Assembly: GCA_966250015.1 (NCBI GenBank)
Contig: CBINFS010000047.1
Location: forward strand, 1-26,989
Source: CBINFS01 sp966250015
Lineage (GTDB): Bacteria > Bacteroidota > Rhodothermia > Rhodothermales > DASSAV01
Direction of reading: 5' to 3'
DNA length: 26,989 nucleotides
The position numbers and the translations under genes were made by a program. Shown one piece after another: positions 1 to 8,647 of this stretch. Every line of letters starts with the position of its first letter. The first letter of the stretch is position 1. The notes under the pieces were generated by a model, which made no database searches, had not been told where the DNA came from, and was given only the letters and a program-made list of their open reading frames with translations.

Positions 1-17
1 GATTTAGCGCCGTCTAT

Positions 18-127
18 CCCAAAGACACGTCATCTCCGCGAAGGCGGAGATCCAGATGTGCATACTATTTATTTCTGCGGTTTTGCCTTATACGACCGGG
101 ATGACGTGGATTTGAGGTATTTTGGGA
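18..127. repeat. Imperfect inverted repeat with central REP-like hairpin
   Basis: The outer arms are tcccaaa at 18-24 and tttggga at 121-127. The inner arms are cacgtcat at 26-33 and atgacgtg at 101-108. Just inside the left arm is a perfect hairpin, atctccgc (32-39), loop gaag, gcggagat (44-51). The cgtcatctccgcgaaggcgg pattern resembles the palindromic intergenic repeats many bacteria carry near cgtcatccc...gggatgacg. No reading frame here looks like a gene. That this is a dispersed repeat is an inference, because only one copy lies in the window. Confidence 0.5.
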
Positions 128-140
128 CAGTAAATGTCCC
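124..140. repeat. Short perfect hairpin gggaca/tgtccc
   Basis: Arms gggaca (124-129) and tgtccc (135-140) enclose a five-base loop. The hairpin adjoins and partly overlaps the larger inverted repeat to its left. No T-run follows on either strand, so it does not look like an intrinsic terminator. Its role is unknown. Confidence 0.4.
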
Positions 141-149
141 GTCTAGCGG

Positions 150-225
150 CCGTCCTATAAAACATCTGCGCCATCTGCGGACAGTAGATCAACAACCTTC
201 GCGCCTTTGCGTCTCCGCGTGAGCA
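150..225. repeat. Low-complexity intergenic repeat (catctgcg / ctttgcgtctccgcg type)
   Basis: The stretch contains catctgcgccatctgcgg (about 163-180), an internal near-duplication, and then cgcgcctttgcgtctccgcg (about 199-218). Both resemble short tgcg/tctgcg repeats I recall from intergenic regions of several Bacteroidota genomes. With 18-140 it makes bases 1-300 a repeat-bearing spacer with no supportable gene. The family assignment is from memory and was not checked. Confidence 0.35.
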
Positions 226-293
226 CTCAATTCTTCGGAGCCGGAATAATTATATAGTATGGATGCAGGAGACACCCTACCGCTCATTCCGCC

Positions 294-332
294 AAAAAAG
301 CAGAGGGCCGGCTTTGTTGAAAACCGGCCCTC
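294..332 (-). terminator. Intrinsic terminator of the ThuA-domain gene
   Basis: A perfect 9-bp stem is formed by gagggccgg (303-311) and ccggccctc (324-332). Read on the minus strand, the stem is followed after two or three bases by six T (the A-run at 294-299). It lies about 35 bases past the stop of the minus-strand ThuA-domain gene, where an intrinsic terminator is expected. Confidence 0.8.
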
Positions 333-365
333 AAGAGACGCTGCCATCCAAAATGAACGGTTCGA

Positions 366-1157
366 TTATCGGCCTGGCTGCTGCAATTCGGTGGATCCGG
401 CAGCCCATTCGATGCCGCCCAGCACGTGCTGTATGAACTCGGGCTCGGTGAAGCTTGCTTCGGTGTGCCCCATGCCGGTGTACCACGCACGGCCGCCGTC
501 AAACTCGTGATACCAGGCGATCGGGTGATCGTCCTGCTGCTCGCCACTCTTGTACGAGCTTTCATCCATCGAAGCGAGGACGTTCACCTTTCCGCGCGGG
601 TTCTGCCGGTAGTTGTACCATTCGTCCCACCGCTGCCAGCGTTCGGGCAGGTGGCGAGTGGAGAGGTGCTCGCGATCCTCGACGATCACCACAGCGTCCT
701 GTTGCTCGGGGTGGCTCTTGAAGTAACCCCCGACCAGCTCGCCGAACCACGGCCAGTCGTACTCGGTGTCCGCCGCAGCGTGGATACCCACGAAGCCGCC
801 GCCGCTCTTGATGAACTGCTCGAAGGCCGCCTGCTGCCCGGGCGTGAGAATGTCGCCCGTCGTGCTCAAAAAGATGACGACTTTATACCGGCTCAGCACG
901 TCCGGGTCGAAAAGCGTCGCGTCTTCGGAGGCATCCACCGCAAAATTGTTCTGCTCACCCAGGCGCCAGATGGCCGCGATACCGTCCGGGATGGAGGTGT
1001 GGCGGAACCCCGCCGTTTTTGAAAAGACGAGCACCCGGAAGCGAGGCTCCCTCTGTGTTTGTTGCGCCTGCGCCGTGACGGCTCCCACGCTCATCACGCC
1101 TATACAACCCAGAAGAATAGCCACCACGAGCGCCGGGTCGAATGACCACATTTTCAT
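366..1157 (-). CDS. Secreted ThuA-domain protein
   Basis: A 263-residue protein with a hydrophobic N-terminus (about 9-30) and a likely signal peptidase cut after AQA near residue 32. LLGC at 15-18 could pass for a lipobox, but the hydrophobic stretch continues past it. The mature part is one ThuA domain, a family with a glutamine-amidotransferase-like fold. Family hallmarks are VLVFSKTAGFRHTSI (42-56), GGGFVGIHAAADTEYDWPWF (119-138), the DDHPIAWYHEF segment (209-219) and YTGMGHTEASF (226-236). The family is named from trehalose utilisation in rhizobia; related domains are tied to sugar catabolism, but biochemical roles are poorly known. The ATG is preceded by GGAG at a plausible distance. 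The divergent neighbour is a secreted fucosidase, so a role in periplasmic carbohydrate handling is a fair guess. An intrinsic terminator follows. Confidence 0.88.
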   Translation of the reverse strand: MKMWSFDPALVVAILLGCIGVMSVGAVTAQAQQTQREPRFRVLVFSKTAGFRHTSIPDGIAAIWRLGEQNNFAVDASEDATLFDPDVLSRYKVVIFLSTTGDILTPGQQAAFEQFIKSGGGFVGIHAAADTEYDWPWFGELVGGYFKSHPEQQDAVVIVEDREHLSTRHLPERWQRWDEWYNYRQNPRGKVNVLASMDESSYKSGEQQDDHPIAWYHEFDGGRAWYTGMGHTEASFTEPEFIQHVLGGIEWAAGSTELQQPGR

Positions 1158-1221
1158 AGCAATAGCTCCATATTAAATACGTATAAACTCGTTGCCGGTC
1201 CCCAATGCCAGGCCTGCCACG

Positions 1222-1238
1222 ACGAGTACGAAACTCGT
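1222..1238. promoter_or_regulatory. Inverted repeat in the ThuA/fucosidase divergent spacer
   Basis: The arms acgagt (1222-1227) and actcgt (1233-1238) enclose a five-base loop, in the 197-base spacer between two divergent genes for secreted proteins. It could be an operator shared by both. A/T-rich patches that could be promoters flank it at about 1165-1185 and 1258-1272. I see no clear -35/-10 or Bacteroidota-type -33/-7 pair. The assignment is weak. Confidence 0.25.
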
Positions 1239-1354
1239 ACATTCCAATCCTCACGCGTTTACATTATTATCTGCCAGGGGTATTGTCAAGCAGCCCCACG
1301 CTCCCCCTACATTTTCCACGCGCCGATCTTTCGTTAATCCGGACCACCCCGATC

Positions 1355-2761
1355 ATGAAAACTTTTCTCCGACTCACCCTTACCGTCCTGGCCTTTGCGG
1401 TCGCAACGAACACGGTGCTGGCACAGACTGGCGCCACACGCTACGAGGCTGACTGGTCCTCGCTCGACGCACGCCCGCTTCCGTCCTGGTACGACGACGC
1501 CAAGTTCGGCATCTTCATCCACTGGGGCGTGTACTCGGTCCCGGCTTTCGGCCCCACGGGTGACGACGTCGGCATCTATGCCAAGTATGCGGAGTGGTAC
1601 TGGAACCGCTGGTCCGACCCGGATGCGGAGGGCAACGCTCAGTTCCGTGCTTTCCACGACCGTGTCTTCGGGAAGGGCACGCAATACCAGGATTTCGCCC
1701 ATCAGTTCAAGGCCGAGCTGTTCGACCCCGACCAGTGGGCGGACCTGTTCGCCCGTGCCGGCGCCCGCTACGTCGTCCTCACGTCGAAGCACCACGAGGG
1801 GTTCGCCCTGTGGCCGAGCGAGCATAGCTGGAACTGGAACAGCGTGGACGTCGGGCCGCACCGTGACATCGCCGGGGAGCTGACCAATGCCGTCCGCAAG
1901 CACGGCCTGAGGATGGGTTTTTATTATTCGCTGTACGAGTGGTTCAATCCCCTCTACCGGAGCAACCTGCAGCAATACATCGACACGCACATGTGGCCAC
2001 AGCTAAAGGACCTCGTCAATCGGTACGAGCCGGACGTCATCTGGCCCGACGGTGAGTGGGACCACGAAAGCAGCGTGTGGAAAAGTGAGGAGTTCCTGGC
2101 CTGGCTATACAACGAATCGCCGGTCCGTGAATCGGTGGTCGTAAACGACCGGTGGGGCAAGGAGACCCGGAGCCTGCACGGCGGTTTTTACACGACCGAA
2201 TACAGCCTGGTCCACAACGACGCCATCAGCGACGAGGCCGCCCGGCACAAATGGGAAGAATGCCGGGGAATCGGCGGCTCGTTCGGCTTCAACCGTATGG
2301 AAAACCTGGACGACTACTCCACATCGGAAGACCTGATCCATCTGCTCGTCAACGTGGTCAGCCGGGGTGGAAACTTGCTGCTGAACGTAGGCCCGACCGC
2401 AGACGGCCGGATACCGGTAATCATGCAGCAACGACTGGCCGACATGGGCAAGTGGCTCGAGGTAAACGGTGAGGCCATCTACGGCACACGCCCCTGGTAC
2501 GAAGCGAAAGAAGTCGAGAATGTACGGTCCACGCGCAAAGGCGACACGCTCTACGCGACCACCCTTTCGTGGCCGGGACGGGAGCTCGTCCTCCCCGGCG
2601 TCAACCCGGATCGAAACGCAACGGTCACGCTGCTCGGGTACGATCAGCCTTTGAAGTGGCGCACGAGGGGTGGCAATCTGGTCATCGAGGTGCCCGTGCT
2701 GTCTGTCGACGAGGTGCCTACGCTTTACGCACACTCCTTCCGCATTACAGACGCCCTCTGA
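1355..2761 (+). CDS. Secreted alpha-L-fucosidase, GH29
   Basis: A 468-residue enzyme expected to release alpha-L-fucose from glycans in the periplasm or outside the cell. The frame is open back to 1205, but ATG 1355 is preferred because it directly begins a typical signal peptide (MKTFLRLTLTVLAFA, cut near AQT at 24-25). GH29 landmarks appear in order: FGIFIHWGVYSVPAFGP (51-67), LTSKHHEGFALWPS (142-155) with the conserved His pair, and VIWPDGEW (228-235), where Asp232 sits where the family's catalytic nucleophile is found. Then come a Gly-rich GIGGSFGFNR segment and NLLLNVGPTADG. The length suits the catalytic domain plus a short beta-sandwich tail. The acid/base residue, poorly conserved in GH29, could not be assigned. 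No good ribosome binding site is visible. Confidence 0.93.
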   Translation: MKTFLRLTLTVLAFAVATNTVLAQTGATRYEADWSSLDARPLPSWYDDAKFGIFIHWGVYSVPAFGPTGDDVGIYAKYAEWYWNRWSDPDAEGNAQFRAFHDRVFGKGTQYQDFAHQFKAELFDPDQWADLFARAGARYVVLTSKHHEGFALWPSEHSWNWNSVDVGPHRDIAGELTNAVRKHGLRMGFYYSLYEWFNPLYRSNLQQYIDTHMWPQLKDLVNRYEPDVIWPDGEWDHESSVWKSEEFLAWLYNESPVRESVVVNDRWGKETRSLHGGFYTTEYSLVHNDAISDEAARHKWEECRGIGGSFGFNRMENLDDYSTSEDLIHLLVNVVSRGGNLLLNVGPTADGRIPVIMQQRLADMGKWLEVNGEAIYGTRPWYEAKEVENVRSTRKGDTLYATTLSWPGRELVLPGVNPDRNATVTLLGYDQPLKWRTRGGNLVIEVPVLSVDEVPTLYAHSFRITDAL

Positions 2762-2881
2762 GAGGAAATTGTGGTGAGATTTTCGAAACCGGTGAACCTG
2801 GAGAGGGCCATACCTGTTGAGGATCCTGCATCGTCCGGCCGCGAGCCGGAGTAAAGTGGTTCTTGAAAGGCAGGAAAGCAC

Positions 2882-4048
2882 GTGCACCCCATATCCATTC
2901 AATCCCCTGAAGTGATCCCGTTCGCGTCCACGGTTGCAGAAATCAACCTGACGAACCTCAAACACAACGCAATTGCTCTCCAGAAGGCGGCGGGCGGCGC
3001 ATCGCTGATGGCCGTCGTCAAGGCAGACGCATACGGCCACGGAGCGCCTCGTGTGGCCGCTGCACTCGTGGAGGTAGGCGTCCGGCATTTTGCCGTCGCC
3101 AACGTGGCCGAAGGCATTCAGCTCAGGGAATGCGGGATCGAGGGAGAGATCCTGGTCTTCGGGGTTCCCTTTCCGGAGTGCCTGCACACCTACGCCGAGT
3201 ACGACCTGGACGTAACCGTCTCTTCGGCGGCCGTTGCCGAAGCCGTCATTCGCGAGGCAAAGAACGGCGCCGGCTTCAACGTACACGTCAAGGTCGACAC
3301 CGGCATGAGCCGGCTCGGGGTGAGTCCGGACGAAGCGCCGGAAGTCGTGCGCCGTCTCGACGCCGCACCGGGCGTAACGTTGAGAGGTATCTGGACCCAC
3401 TTCGCCAACGCCGACGAGGAGGACGATACGTTTTCGGCGGAACAGCTCGGGGCGTTCAGGCGGGCGCTCGCCGGAATCGGCCGGCGCGACATTCCGGTGC
3501 ATGCCGCGAATAGCGCCGCCATCCTCACCGTGCCCGAGAGTTTTGCCGATTTCGAGCGCGCATTGGTCCGCCCCGGTCTTGCCCTTTACGGCGTGCACAG
3601 CCTCCCGACACTTGCCGACCAGATTCGGCTCAAACCGGTCATGCGTCTGGTGTCGCGCGTATGCCACGTCAAGACGGTGGAGCCGGGCACGACGGTATCC
3701 TACGGGCGAACGTGGACGGCACAGCGCCGAACGCGTATTGCCACCGTTGCAGCGGGCTACGCAGACGGCTATCCACGCCTGCTTTCAAATCGCGGCTTCG
3801 TAGGCATCCGGAATCGGCGGTACCCGGTTGCCGGCGTGGTATGTATGGACATGCTGATGGTCGACCTGGGCGACCCGGACGGCGTCGGCGCCGAGGTGCA
3901 GACCGGCGACCGGGCCGTGCTGTTCGGAGACGGAGGACCGACGGTCGACGAAGTGGCCGATCTGGCCCAGACGATCCCTTACGAAGTACTTTGCGGTGTC
4001 TCCGCAAGGGTTCCTCGGGTATATACCGAGTCGGCCGAGCCGATTTGA
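2882..4048 (+). CDS. alr: Alanine racemase
   Basis: A 388-residue PLP enzyme that interconverts L- and D-alanine for peptidoglycan synthesis in the cytoplasm. The PLP lysine is Lys47 in MAVVKADAYGHG. The second catalytic base, a Tyr donated across the dimer, is Tyr274 in TVSYGRTW. Other hallmarks are VKVDTGMSRLG (137-147), HAANSAA (207-213), RPGLALYG (230-237), AAGYADGYPR and CMDMLMVDLGD. The start is GTG at 2882, supported by AGGA about seven bases upstream and by the N-terminal spacing to the PLP lysine. The 120 bases after the fucosidase stop contain no terminator I can support, so read-through is possible. The length is normal for the family. Confidence 0.96.
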   Translation: MHPISIQSPEVIPFASTVAEINLTNLKHNAIALQKAAGGASLMAVVKADAYGHGAPRVAAALVEVGVRHFAVANVAEGIQLRECGIEGEILVFGVPFPECLHTYAEYDLDVTVSSAAVAEAVIREAKNGAGFNVHVKVDTGMSRLGVSPDEAPEVVRRLDAAPGVTLRGIWTHFANADEEDDTFSAEQLGAFRRALAGIGRRDIPVHAANSAAILTVPESFADFERALVRPGLALYGVHSLPTLADQIRLKPVMRLVSRVCHVKTVEPGTTVSYGRTWTAQRRTRIATVAAGYADGYPRLLSNRGFVGIRNRRYPVAGVVCMDMLMVDLGDPDGVGAEVQTGDRAVLFGDGGPTVDEVADLAQTIPYEVLCGVSARVPRVYTESAEPI

Positions 4049-4172
4049 CCGGGTTTTTCCACATTTATGCATACAATCTTTACGATTGAGAAACATTACC
4101 ATCCCCTTGCTTCGTTCAAGGACTACATTCCAAACCTGAAACCTGTAACCAAATCAAAAAAATTAAGGTCGG

Positions 4173-4877
4173 ATGAACGCGCCAAAATCAGGAATCAACA
4201 TTCTCGTGGTGGACGACGAAGAGGATGTCGTCGAGGTAGTAAGTCACTTTCTGGAGCAGGAAGGCTATAGGGTCATACGTGCTTATGATGGTGAAGAAGC
4301 GATCGAGAAGGCATCGCCCGAGATCGACCTGATCATACTCGATATCATGCTCCCCGGCCTGGACGGGTATCAGGTTTGCGAACGCCTGCGCTCACGCGCT
4401 GAGACTGAGCTGATTCCCATTATCTTCCTGAGCGCCAAGATCGAGGAGGAGGATCAGGTCAAGGGATTGATGATGGGCGGCGACGATTACCTGACGAAGC
4501 CTGTATCGCCGCAGGTCGTCCTCGCGCACGTCCGCGCCGTTTTGCGCCGCGCCGGCGTCGAAGAGAGTCGGACCATTCAGGTAGACGATCTGACCATATA
4601 CGAGGACGAATACCGTGCAGCCCTCGATGATAAGGACCTCGGCCTCACGCTGACCGAGTTCGAGCTGCTGCGGTACCTCGTCCGCCATCCTCGCAAAGCC
4701 TTCACGCGCCAGCAGCTACTCGAGACGATCTGGAAGGACGCCATGATGGTCACCGAGCGGACGGTCGACGCGCACATCAAAAACCTGCGCGAAAAGCTTG
4801 GTCCGTTTGCCCAACACATACAGACCGTTCGTGGCGTCGGATACAGGTTTGTAGAGGATGGATCGGTCGAAGCATAA
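4173..4877 (+). CDS. OmpR/PhoB-family response regulator
   Basis: A 234-residue two-domain transcription factor. The receiver domain (about 8-125) has the acidic pair Asp14/Asp15, phospho-acceptor Asp57 in LIILDIMLPGLDGY, Ser87 and Lys109 in YLTKP. The C-terminal winged helix (about 140-230) shows LTLTEFELLRYLV, the recognition region ERTVDAHIKNLREKLG and the closing VRGVGYRF wing. The ATG lies a few bases after AAGG. Its last 20 bases overlap the following sensor kinase gene in another frame, so the two are almost certainly a cognate, translationally coupled pair. The regulated genes cannot be told from the sequence. Confidence 0.96.
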   Translation: MNAPKSGINILVVDDEEDVVEVVSHFLEQEGYRVIRAYDGEEAIEKASPEIDLIILDIMLPGLDGYQVCERLRSRAETELIPIIFLSAKIEEEDQVKGLMMGGDDYLTKPVSPQVVLAHVRAVLRRAGVEESRTIQVDDLTIYEDEYRAALDDKDLGLTLTEFELLRYLVRHPRKAFTRQQLLETIWKDAMMVTERTVDAHIKNLREKLGPFAQHIQTVRGVGYRFVEDGSVEA

Positions 4878-6378
4878 GGACAGGATCAAGGCCGCACGCC
4901 GTCGCAGGCGCCTTCACTACACCCGCTGGTTTAAAAAGGTAGTCAGGGGCATTATCCCTGCACGGGCATCCACACAGACGTGGATGATCCTGACGTTTGC
5001 GTTGTTCGTCGGCCTGGCGGTCATTCTGGTCGGCTTCTACGTTTCATTCGTCCTCAGGACCGAAGTCAACAACATCGTACAGCGCGATCTGTTTGCGCAC
5101 GCCGAGCGTCTGGCGGCTGCCGTCGAACGAGCCGGCAGTGCGTCTGCGCGCCAGGACGTGGTCGACGTCTACAGCCGGACGACCGGTCTGCACGTGACGG
5201 TTGCCATCAACGGCGACGTATACACGAGCTCGGCGGGCAACCCCTCCATCGCACCCTACGTGGCCAGGGTGTCGGCAGGACCCAATGCCGCTGCGGCTCT
5301 GGCAAGCATGAGGGAGACGATCGAATCGGACGACTCGCCTCACGTCCTGACGGCGGTCCATCATGCGAAGCCTGAGCTGGCCGTTCGCGTCGTACGCACG
5401 GCGGGGCCGCTCATAACCGTGATGGATCGTGTGGGAGCGGCGTTGATGACCGGACTCGTGTTCATCCTGCTGCTTTCGCTCCTGGGTAGCTGGATCGCCG
5501 CACGACAGGTCGTGACACCCCTGCACGCGATCCGCCGAAGCGCACACAGCATCAGCGAAGGGAAGTTTGACGAGAAGATCCGGGTAGAGTCGCGCGCGGC
5601 CGAGTTCCAGGACCTCGCCGGCCGGCTCAACCAGATGTCGACCAGCTTCCGCGAGAAAATCGACGAGCTGGAACGGCTGGCGCAGCTCCAGAACGAGTTC
5701 ATCGGGAACGTGTCGCACGAGGTCCGTAACCCGATTTTTGCGATCAGCGGTTACCTCGAGGCGCTCAGCACACCGACGCTGAAAGACGACCAGCGAAAAC
5801 GTTACGCCGAAAAAGGCCTGGCCAACCTTCAACGCCTCAACAATCTGTTCAACGACCTCATCGAAATAGCCCGCCTGGAATACCGCGAGGACCTCATCCA
5901 GCCGCGCGTTTTCGACCTCCAGCTTCTGCTCGAAGAGGTCGGCGAGATGCTACGGCCGAAAGCCGAAGAAAAGAACCTGAACCTCGAAATCGACAACCCA
6001 TCGGTGAACGTGGAAGCCGATCGTAACCGTATCCGGCAGGTCCTGATCAACCTGATCGACAATGCGATCGCCTACACGGACGAGGGTACGGTCCGCTGCC
6101 GTTTCCGCCGCCGGCTGGACAAGGTGCGCGTCGAGGTCATCGATACCGGTAGGGGTATCGCTGAAGAACACCTCGACCGCGTGTTCGAGCGGTTCCACCG
6201 GGTGGATCCCGACCGGTCCCGCAAGAGCGGGGGCACCGGGCTCGGGCTCAGCATCGTCAAGCAGATACTCCACGCCCACGGCGAACAGATTCATCTGGAA
6301 AGCACGTTTGGCCGGGGCTCCCGTTTCTGGTTCGAATTGCCGTATGTTGAATCCACCGAAGAGGTGGAACCCGCCTGA
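4858..6378 (+). CDS. Membrane sensor histidine kinase, HAMP type
   Basis: A 506-residue kinase and partner of the upstream regulator. The basic N-terminus is followed by a membrane helix (about 42-66), an extracytoplasmic sensor of about 125 residues without a recognised fold, and a second helix (about 193-215). A HAMP linker (about 216-268) and the phospho-acceptor helix follow, with His287 in NVSHEVRNPIFAISGYLEAL. The ATPase domain has the N box (QVLINLIDNAIAY, Asn402), G1 box DTGRGI (429-434), F-box VFERFHRVD (442-450) and G2 box GGTGLGLSIV (458-467). The X-box variant HEVRNP replaces the commoner HELRTP and is within family range. The start overlaps the regulator's end by 20 bases, implying coupled translation. 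The signal sensed is unknown. Confidence 0.95.
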   Translation: MDRSKHKDRIKAARRRRRLHYTRWFKKVVRGIIPARASTQTWMILTFALFVGLAVILVGFYVSFVLRTEVNNIVQRDLFAHAERLAAAVERAGSASARQDVVDVYSRTTGLHVTVAINGDVYTSSAGNPSIAPYVARVSAGPNAAAALASMRETIESDDSPHVLTAVHHAKPELAVRVVRTAGPLITVMDRVGAALMTGLVFILLLSLLGSWIAARQVVTPLHAIRRSAHSISEGKFDEKIRVESRAAEFQDLAGRLNQMSTSFREKIDELERLAQLQNEFIGNVSHEVRNPIFAISGYLEALSTPTLKDDQRKRYAEKGLANLQRLNNLFNDLIEIARLEYREDLIQPRVFDLQLLLEEVGEMLRPKAEEKNLNLEIDNPSVNVEADRNRIRQVLINLIDNAIAYTDEGTVRCRFRRRLDKVRVEVIDTGRGIAEEHLDRVFERFHRVDPDRSRKSGGTGLGLSIVKQILHAHGEQIHLESTFGRGSRFWFELPYVESTEEVEPA

Positions 6379-6471
6379 CTGCTCGCACCGTAAGAGCATT
6401 ATCAGGCGTCTTCGTATTTTTTCCTCCGGTAGGGTATCGCCCGCACTTCATCCAATCGTAATCAGCATTCG

Positions 6472-8640
6472 ATGAGAATGGAGAAACAAGTCAGGCATCC
6501 TCACAAAGCGTACGACGAACAGGCGACGGCCGTACTGCCCGATGTTTCGGACAGTCTGGAATCCGACGCCGGAAACGGGCGACGTCCCCGGCATCCCGGC
6601 TTTCCCTATAAGGGGGACCTCGACGTATACCCTGCGGGGGTTTCTGATTTCGAGCCGGAGACGCTGATTCACGTTTTTCGTACGATGCTTCTCTCGCGGC
6701 GGCTGGACGAGAAGATGCTCTCAATGTTCAAGCAGGGCAAAGGATTCTTTCACATCGGTGCGGCGGGACACGAAGCCACGCAGGCAGCCTTCGGCCTGCT
6801 ATCTAAGCCCGGGCACGACTGGTTCAGCTTCTACTACCGCGACCTGTGCATGTACCTTTCCATCGGGGGATCGGTCGAGAGCGTTTTACAGCAGCATCTG
6901 GCCAAGGCAACGGACCCCCACTCGGGCGGCCGGCAAATGGCCGAGCACTTCAGCAGTCCCGAGCTGAATCTGCTTCCGCTGTCGTCGTCGGTTGGCGCCC
7001 AGTTTCTCCCCGCTCTCGGCCTGGCGATGGCGATCGAGCGGCAGGGCACCGATGCGTACGTCTACTGTTCGAGCGGCGAAGGCGCCACGTCGCAGGGCGC
7101 CTTCCACGAGGCCGCAAACTGGGCGGCCCGGATAAAGGCCCCCGTGCTCTTCCTCATCCAGGACAACAAGTACGCCATCTCCGTACCCGTCGAGCATCAG
7201 ACGGCAGGCGGCTCGGCTTATAAGCTCACCCGTGGGTACGAAGGGCTCGCCCGTGCACAGGTGGACGGCACGGACTTTTTCGCCGTCTACTCGGTTGCCA
7301 AAGCGGCCATCGAACACTTGCGCGCCGGGAAAGGACCCGTATGCGTCGTGGCTGACGTCGTCCGCCTCCTCCCCCATTCCGCGTCGGACAATCACGCCAA
7401 GTACCGCTCGCCGGAAGAGCTCGAGCAGGATCGCCAGATCGACCCGATCAAGCGAATGGAATCGCGGTTGCTGGAAGCAGGGATTCTGGACGCTGAAGCC
7501 GTCGCAGACTTGCGCAGAGAAGTCAGCCGCTCGATCGACGAAGCAGCCCGGCAAGTTTTGTTGGATCCTGATCCGACGCCGGAGACGGCTACCCGCCACG
7601 TATTTTTTGAAGGCGAGCTTGACCTCGAGTACGAAAAGACGGCGCCTTCAGGTGATCCCGTCGTCATGGTCGACGCGTTGAACCACGCCCTCCACGAAGA
7701 GATGGCCCGCGACGAACGGATCATCGTGTACGGTGAAGACGTCGCCGGGGCCAAAGGAGGTGTTTTTACGGTCACGCGGGAGCTGACGGCGTGCTTCGGC
7801 GAAGCCCGGTGCTTCAACTCCCCGCTCGCCGAAAACTCGATCATCGGAACTGCCGTCGGGATGAGCGCTGCCGGTTTCAGGCCGATCGTCGAGATTCAGT
7901 TCGGCGATTACATCTGGCCAGCGATGCAGCAATTGCACGACGTGGTGGCCACTTTCCGATACCGATCGAATGGACGGTGGGGCTGCCCGATGGTGATTCG
8001 CGTCCCCGTGGGGGGTTACATACACGGCGGGCTGTGCCATTCCCAGAATATAGAAGGGATTTTCGGGCACATACCGGGTTTCAAGATCGCCCTGCCCTCG
8101 AATGCGGCCGACGCCAAGGGACTGCTCAAAACAGCCATTCGAATGGAGGACCCCGTTCTGTTCCTCGAGCACAAGGCGCTTTATCGCATGGCGATGGCCC
8201 GTTCGCCCGAGCCTGACGCCGACTATCTGCTGCCTTTCGGCAAGGCACGCATCGTTCGTGAAGGGACCGACCTGACGATCGTCACCTACGGCATGATGGT
8301 CCACAAGTCGCTTTCCGTGGCCCGGAGGCTCGAAAGCGAGCGCATGTCGGTGGAGGTCATCGACCTGCGGACGATCGTCCCACTGGATTCGGAGACCATC
8401 CTGGAGTCGGTTCGGAAGACGAACCGCGTCCTGGTCGTGTACGAGGATCACGAGTTCGCCGGATTCGGGGCGGAGATCAGCGCCCAGATAGCCGACCGGG
8501 CGTTCGAGATGCTCGACGCGCCCGTACGCCGCGTGGCCGGTGCGTTTACGCCGATCCCGTTCTCCGACGTGCTCGAGCAAACCGTACTGCCGCAGGAGAG
8601 CGACATCTACGAAGCCGCCCTCGACGTACTGGCCTACTGA
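6472..8640 (+). CDS. Fused E1 alpha/beta of branched-chain 2-oxo acid dehydrogenase
   Basis: A 722-residue single chain joins the two E1 subunits that are separate in most bacteria. The alpha half (about 60-380) carries the thiamine diphosphate site, GEGATS (202-207) to Asn232 in IQDNKYAIS, and the HxxSDNHxKYRS loop (302-313). The beta half (about 395-722) starts at VVMVDALNHALHEEM and contains IIVYGEDVAGAKGGVF, SPLAENSIIGTAVGMSAAG and the VGGYIHGGLCHSQNIE loop. The protein decarboxylates branched-chain 2-oxo acids and passes the acyl group to an E2 lipoyl subunit, for branched-chain amino acid breakdown or branched fatty-acid precursors. No E2 or E3 gene lies nearby. The first 50 residues are poorly conserved, so the true start could be slightly downstream. 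Pyruvate as substrate is less likely but not excluded. Confidence 0.9.
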   Translation: MRMEKQVRHPHKAYDEQATAVLPDVSDSLESDAGNGRRPRHPGFPYKGDLDVYPAGVSDFEPETLIHVFRTMLLSRRLDEKMLSMFKQGKGFFHIGAAGHEATQAAFGLLSKPGHDWFSFYYRDLCMYLSIGGSVESVLQQHLAKATDPHSGGRQMAEHFSSPELNLLPLSSSVGAQFLPALGLAMAIERQGTDAYVYCSSGEGATSQGAFHEAANWAARIKAPVLFLIQDNKYAISVPVEHQTAGGSAYKLTRGYEGLARAQVDGTDFFAVYSVAKAAIEHLRAGKGPVCVVADVVRLLPHSASDNHAKYRSPEELEQDRQIDPIKRMESRLLEAGILDAEAVADLRREVSRSIDEAARQVLLDPDPTPETATRHVFFEGELDLEYEKTAPSGDPVVMVDALNHALHEEMARDERIIVYGEDVAGAKGGVFTVTRELTACFGEARCFNSPLAENSIIGTAVGMSAAGFRPIVEIQFGDYIWPAMQQLHDVVATFRYRSNGRWGCPMVIRVPVGGYIHGGLCHSQNIEGIFGHIPGFKIALPSNAADAKGLLKTAIRMEDPVLFLEHKALYRMAMARSPEPDADYLLPFGKARIVREGTDLTIVTYGMMVHKSLSVARRLESERMSVEVIDLRTIVPLDSETILESVRKTNRVLVVYEDHEFAGFGAEISAQIADRAFEMLDAPVRRVAGAFTPIPFSDVLEQTVLPQESDIYEAALDVLAY

Positions 8641-8647
8641 CTATCCG

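Noticed and set aside
1..240. Possible CRISPR array at the left edge
   Set aside because: The repeats are inverted or degenerate and there is no regular repeat-spacer pattern.
1205..1354. Longer N-terminus for the fucosidase
   Set aside because: The added 50 residues would bury the signal peptide, which starts cleanly at ATG 1355.
2105..3667. Open frame of 520 codons on the minus strand across the fucosidase/alanine racemase junction
   Set aside because: It lies opposite two well-identified genes, spans their intergenic gap and has no recognisable motif; high GC produces such antisense frames.
4044..4088. TTTG and TACGATTG as a promoter of the two-component genes
   Set aside because: The two elements are separated by 33 bases, too far for a Bacteroidota -33/-7 promoter.
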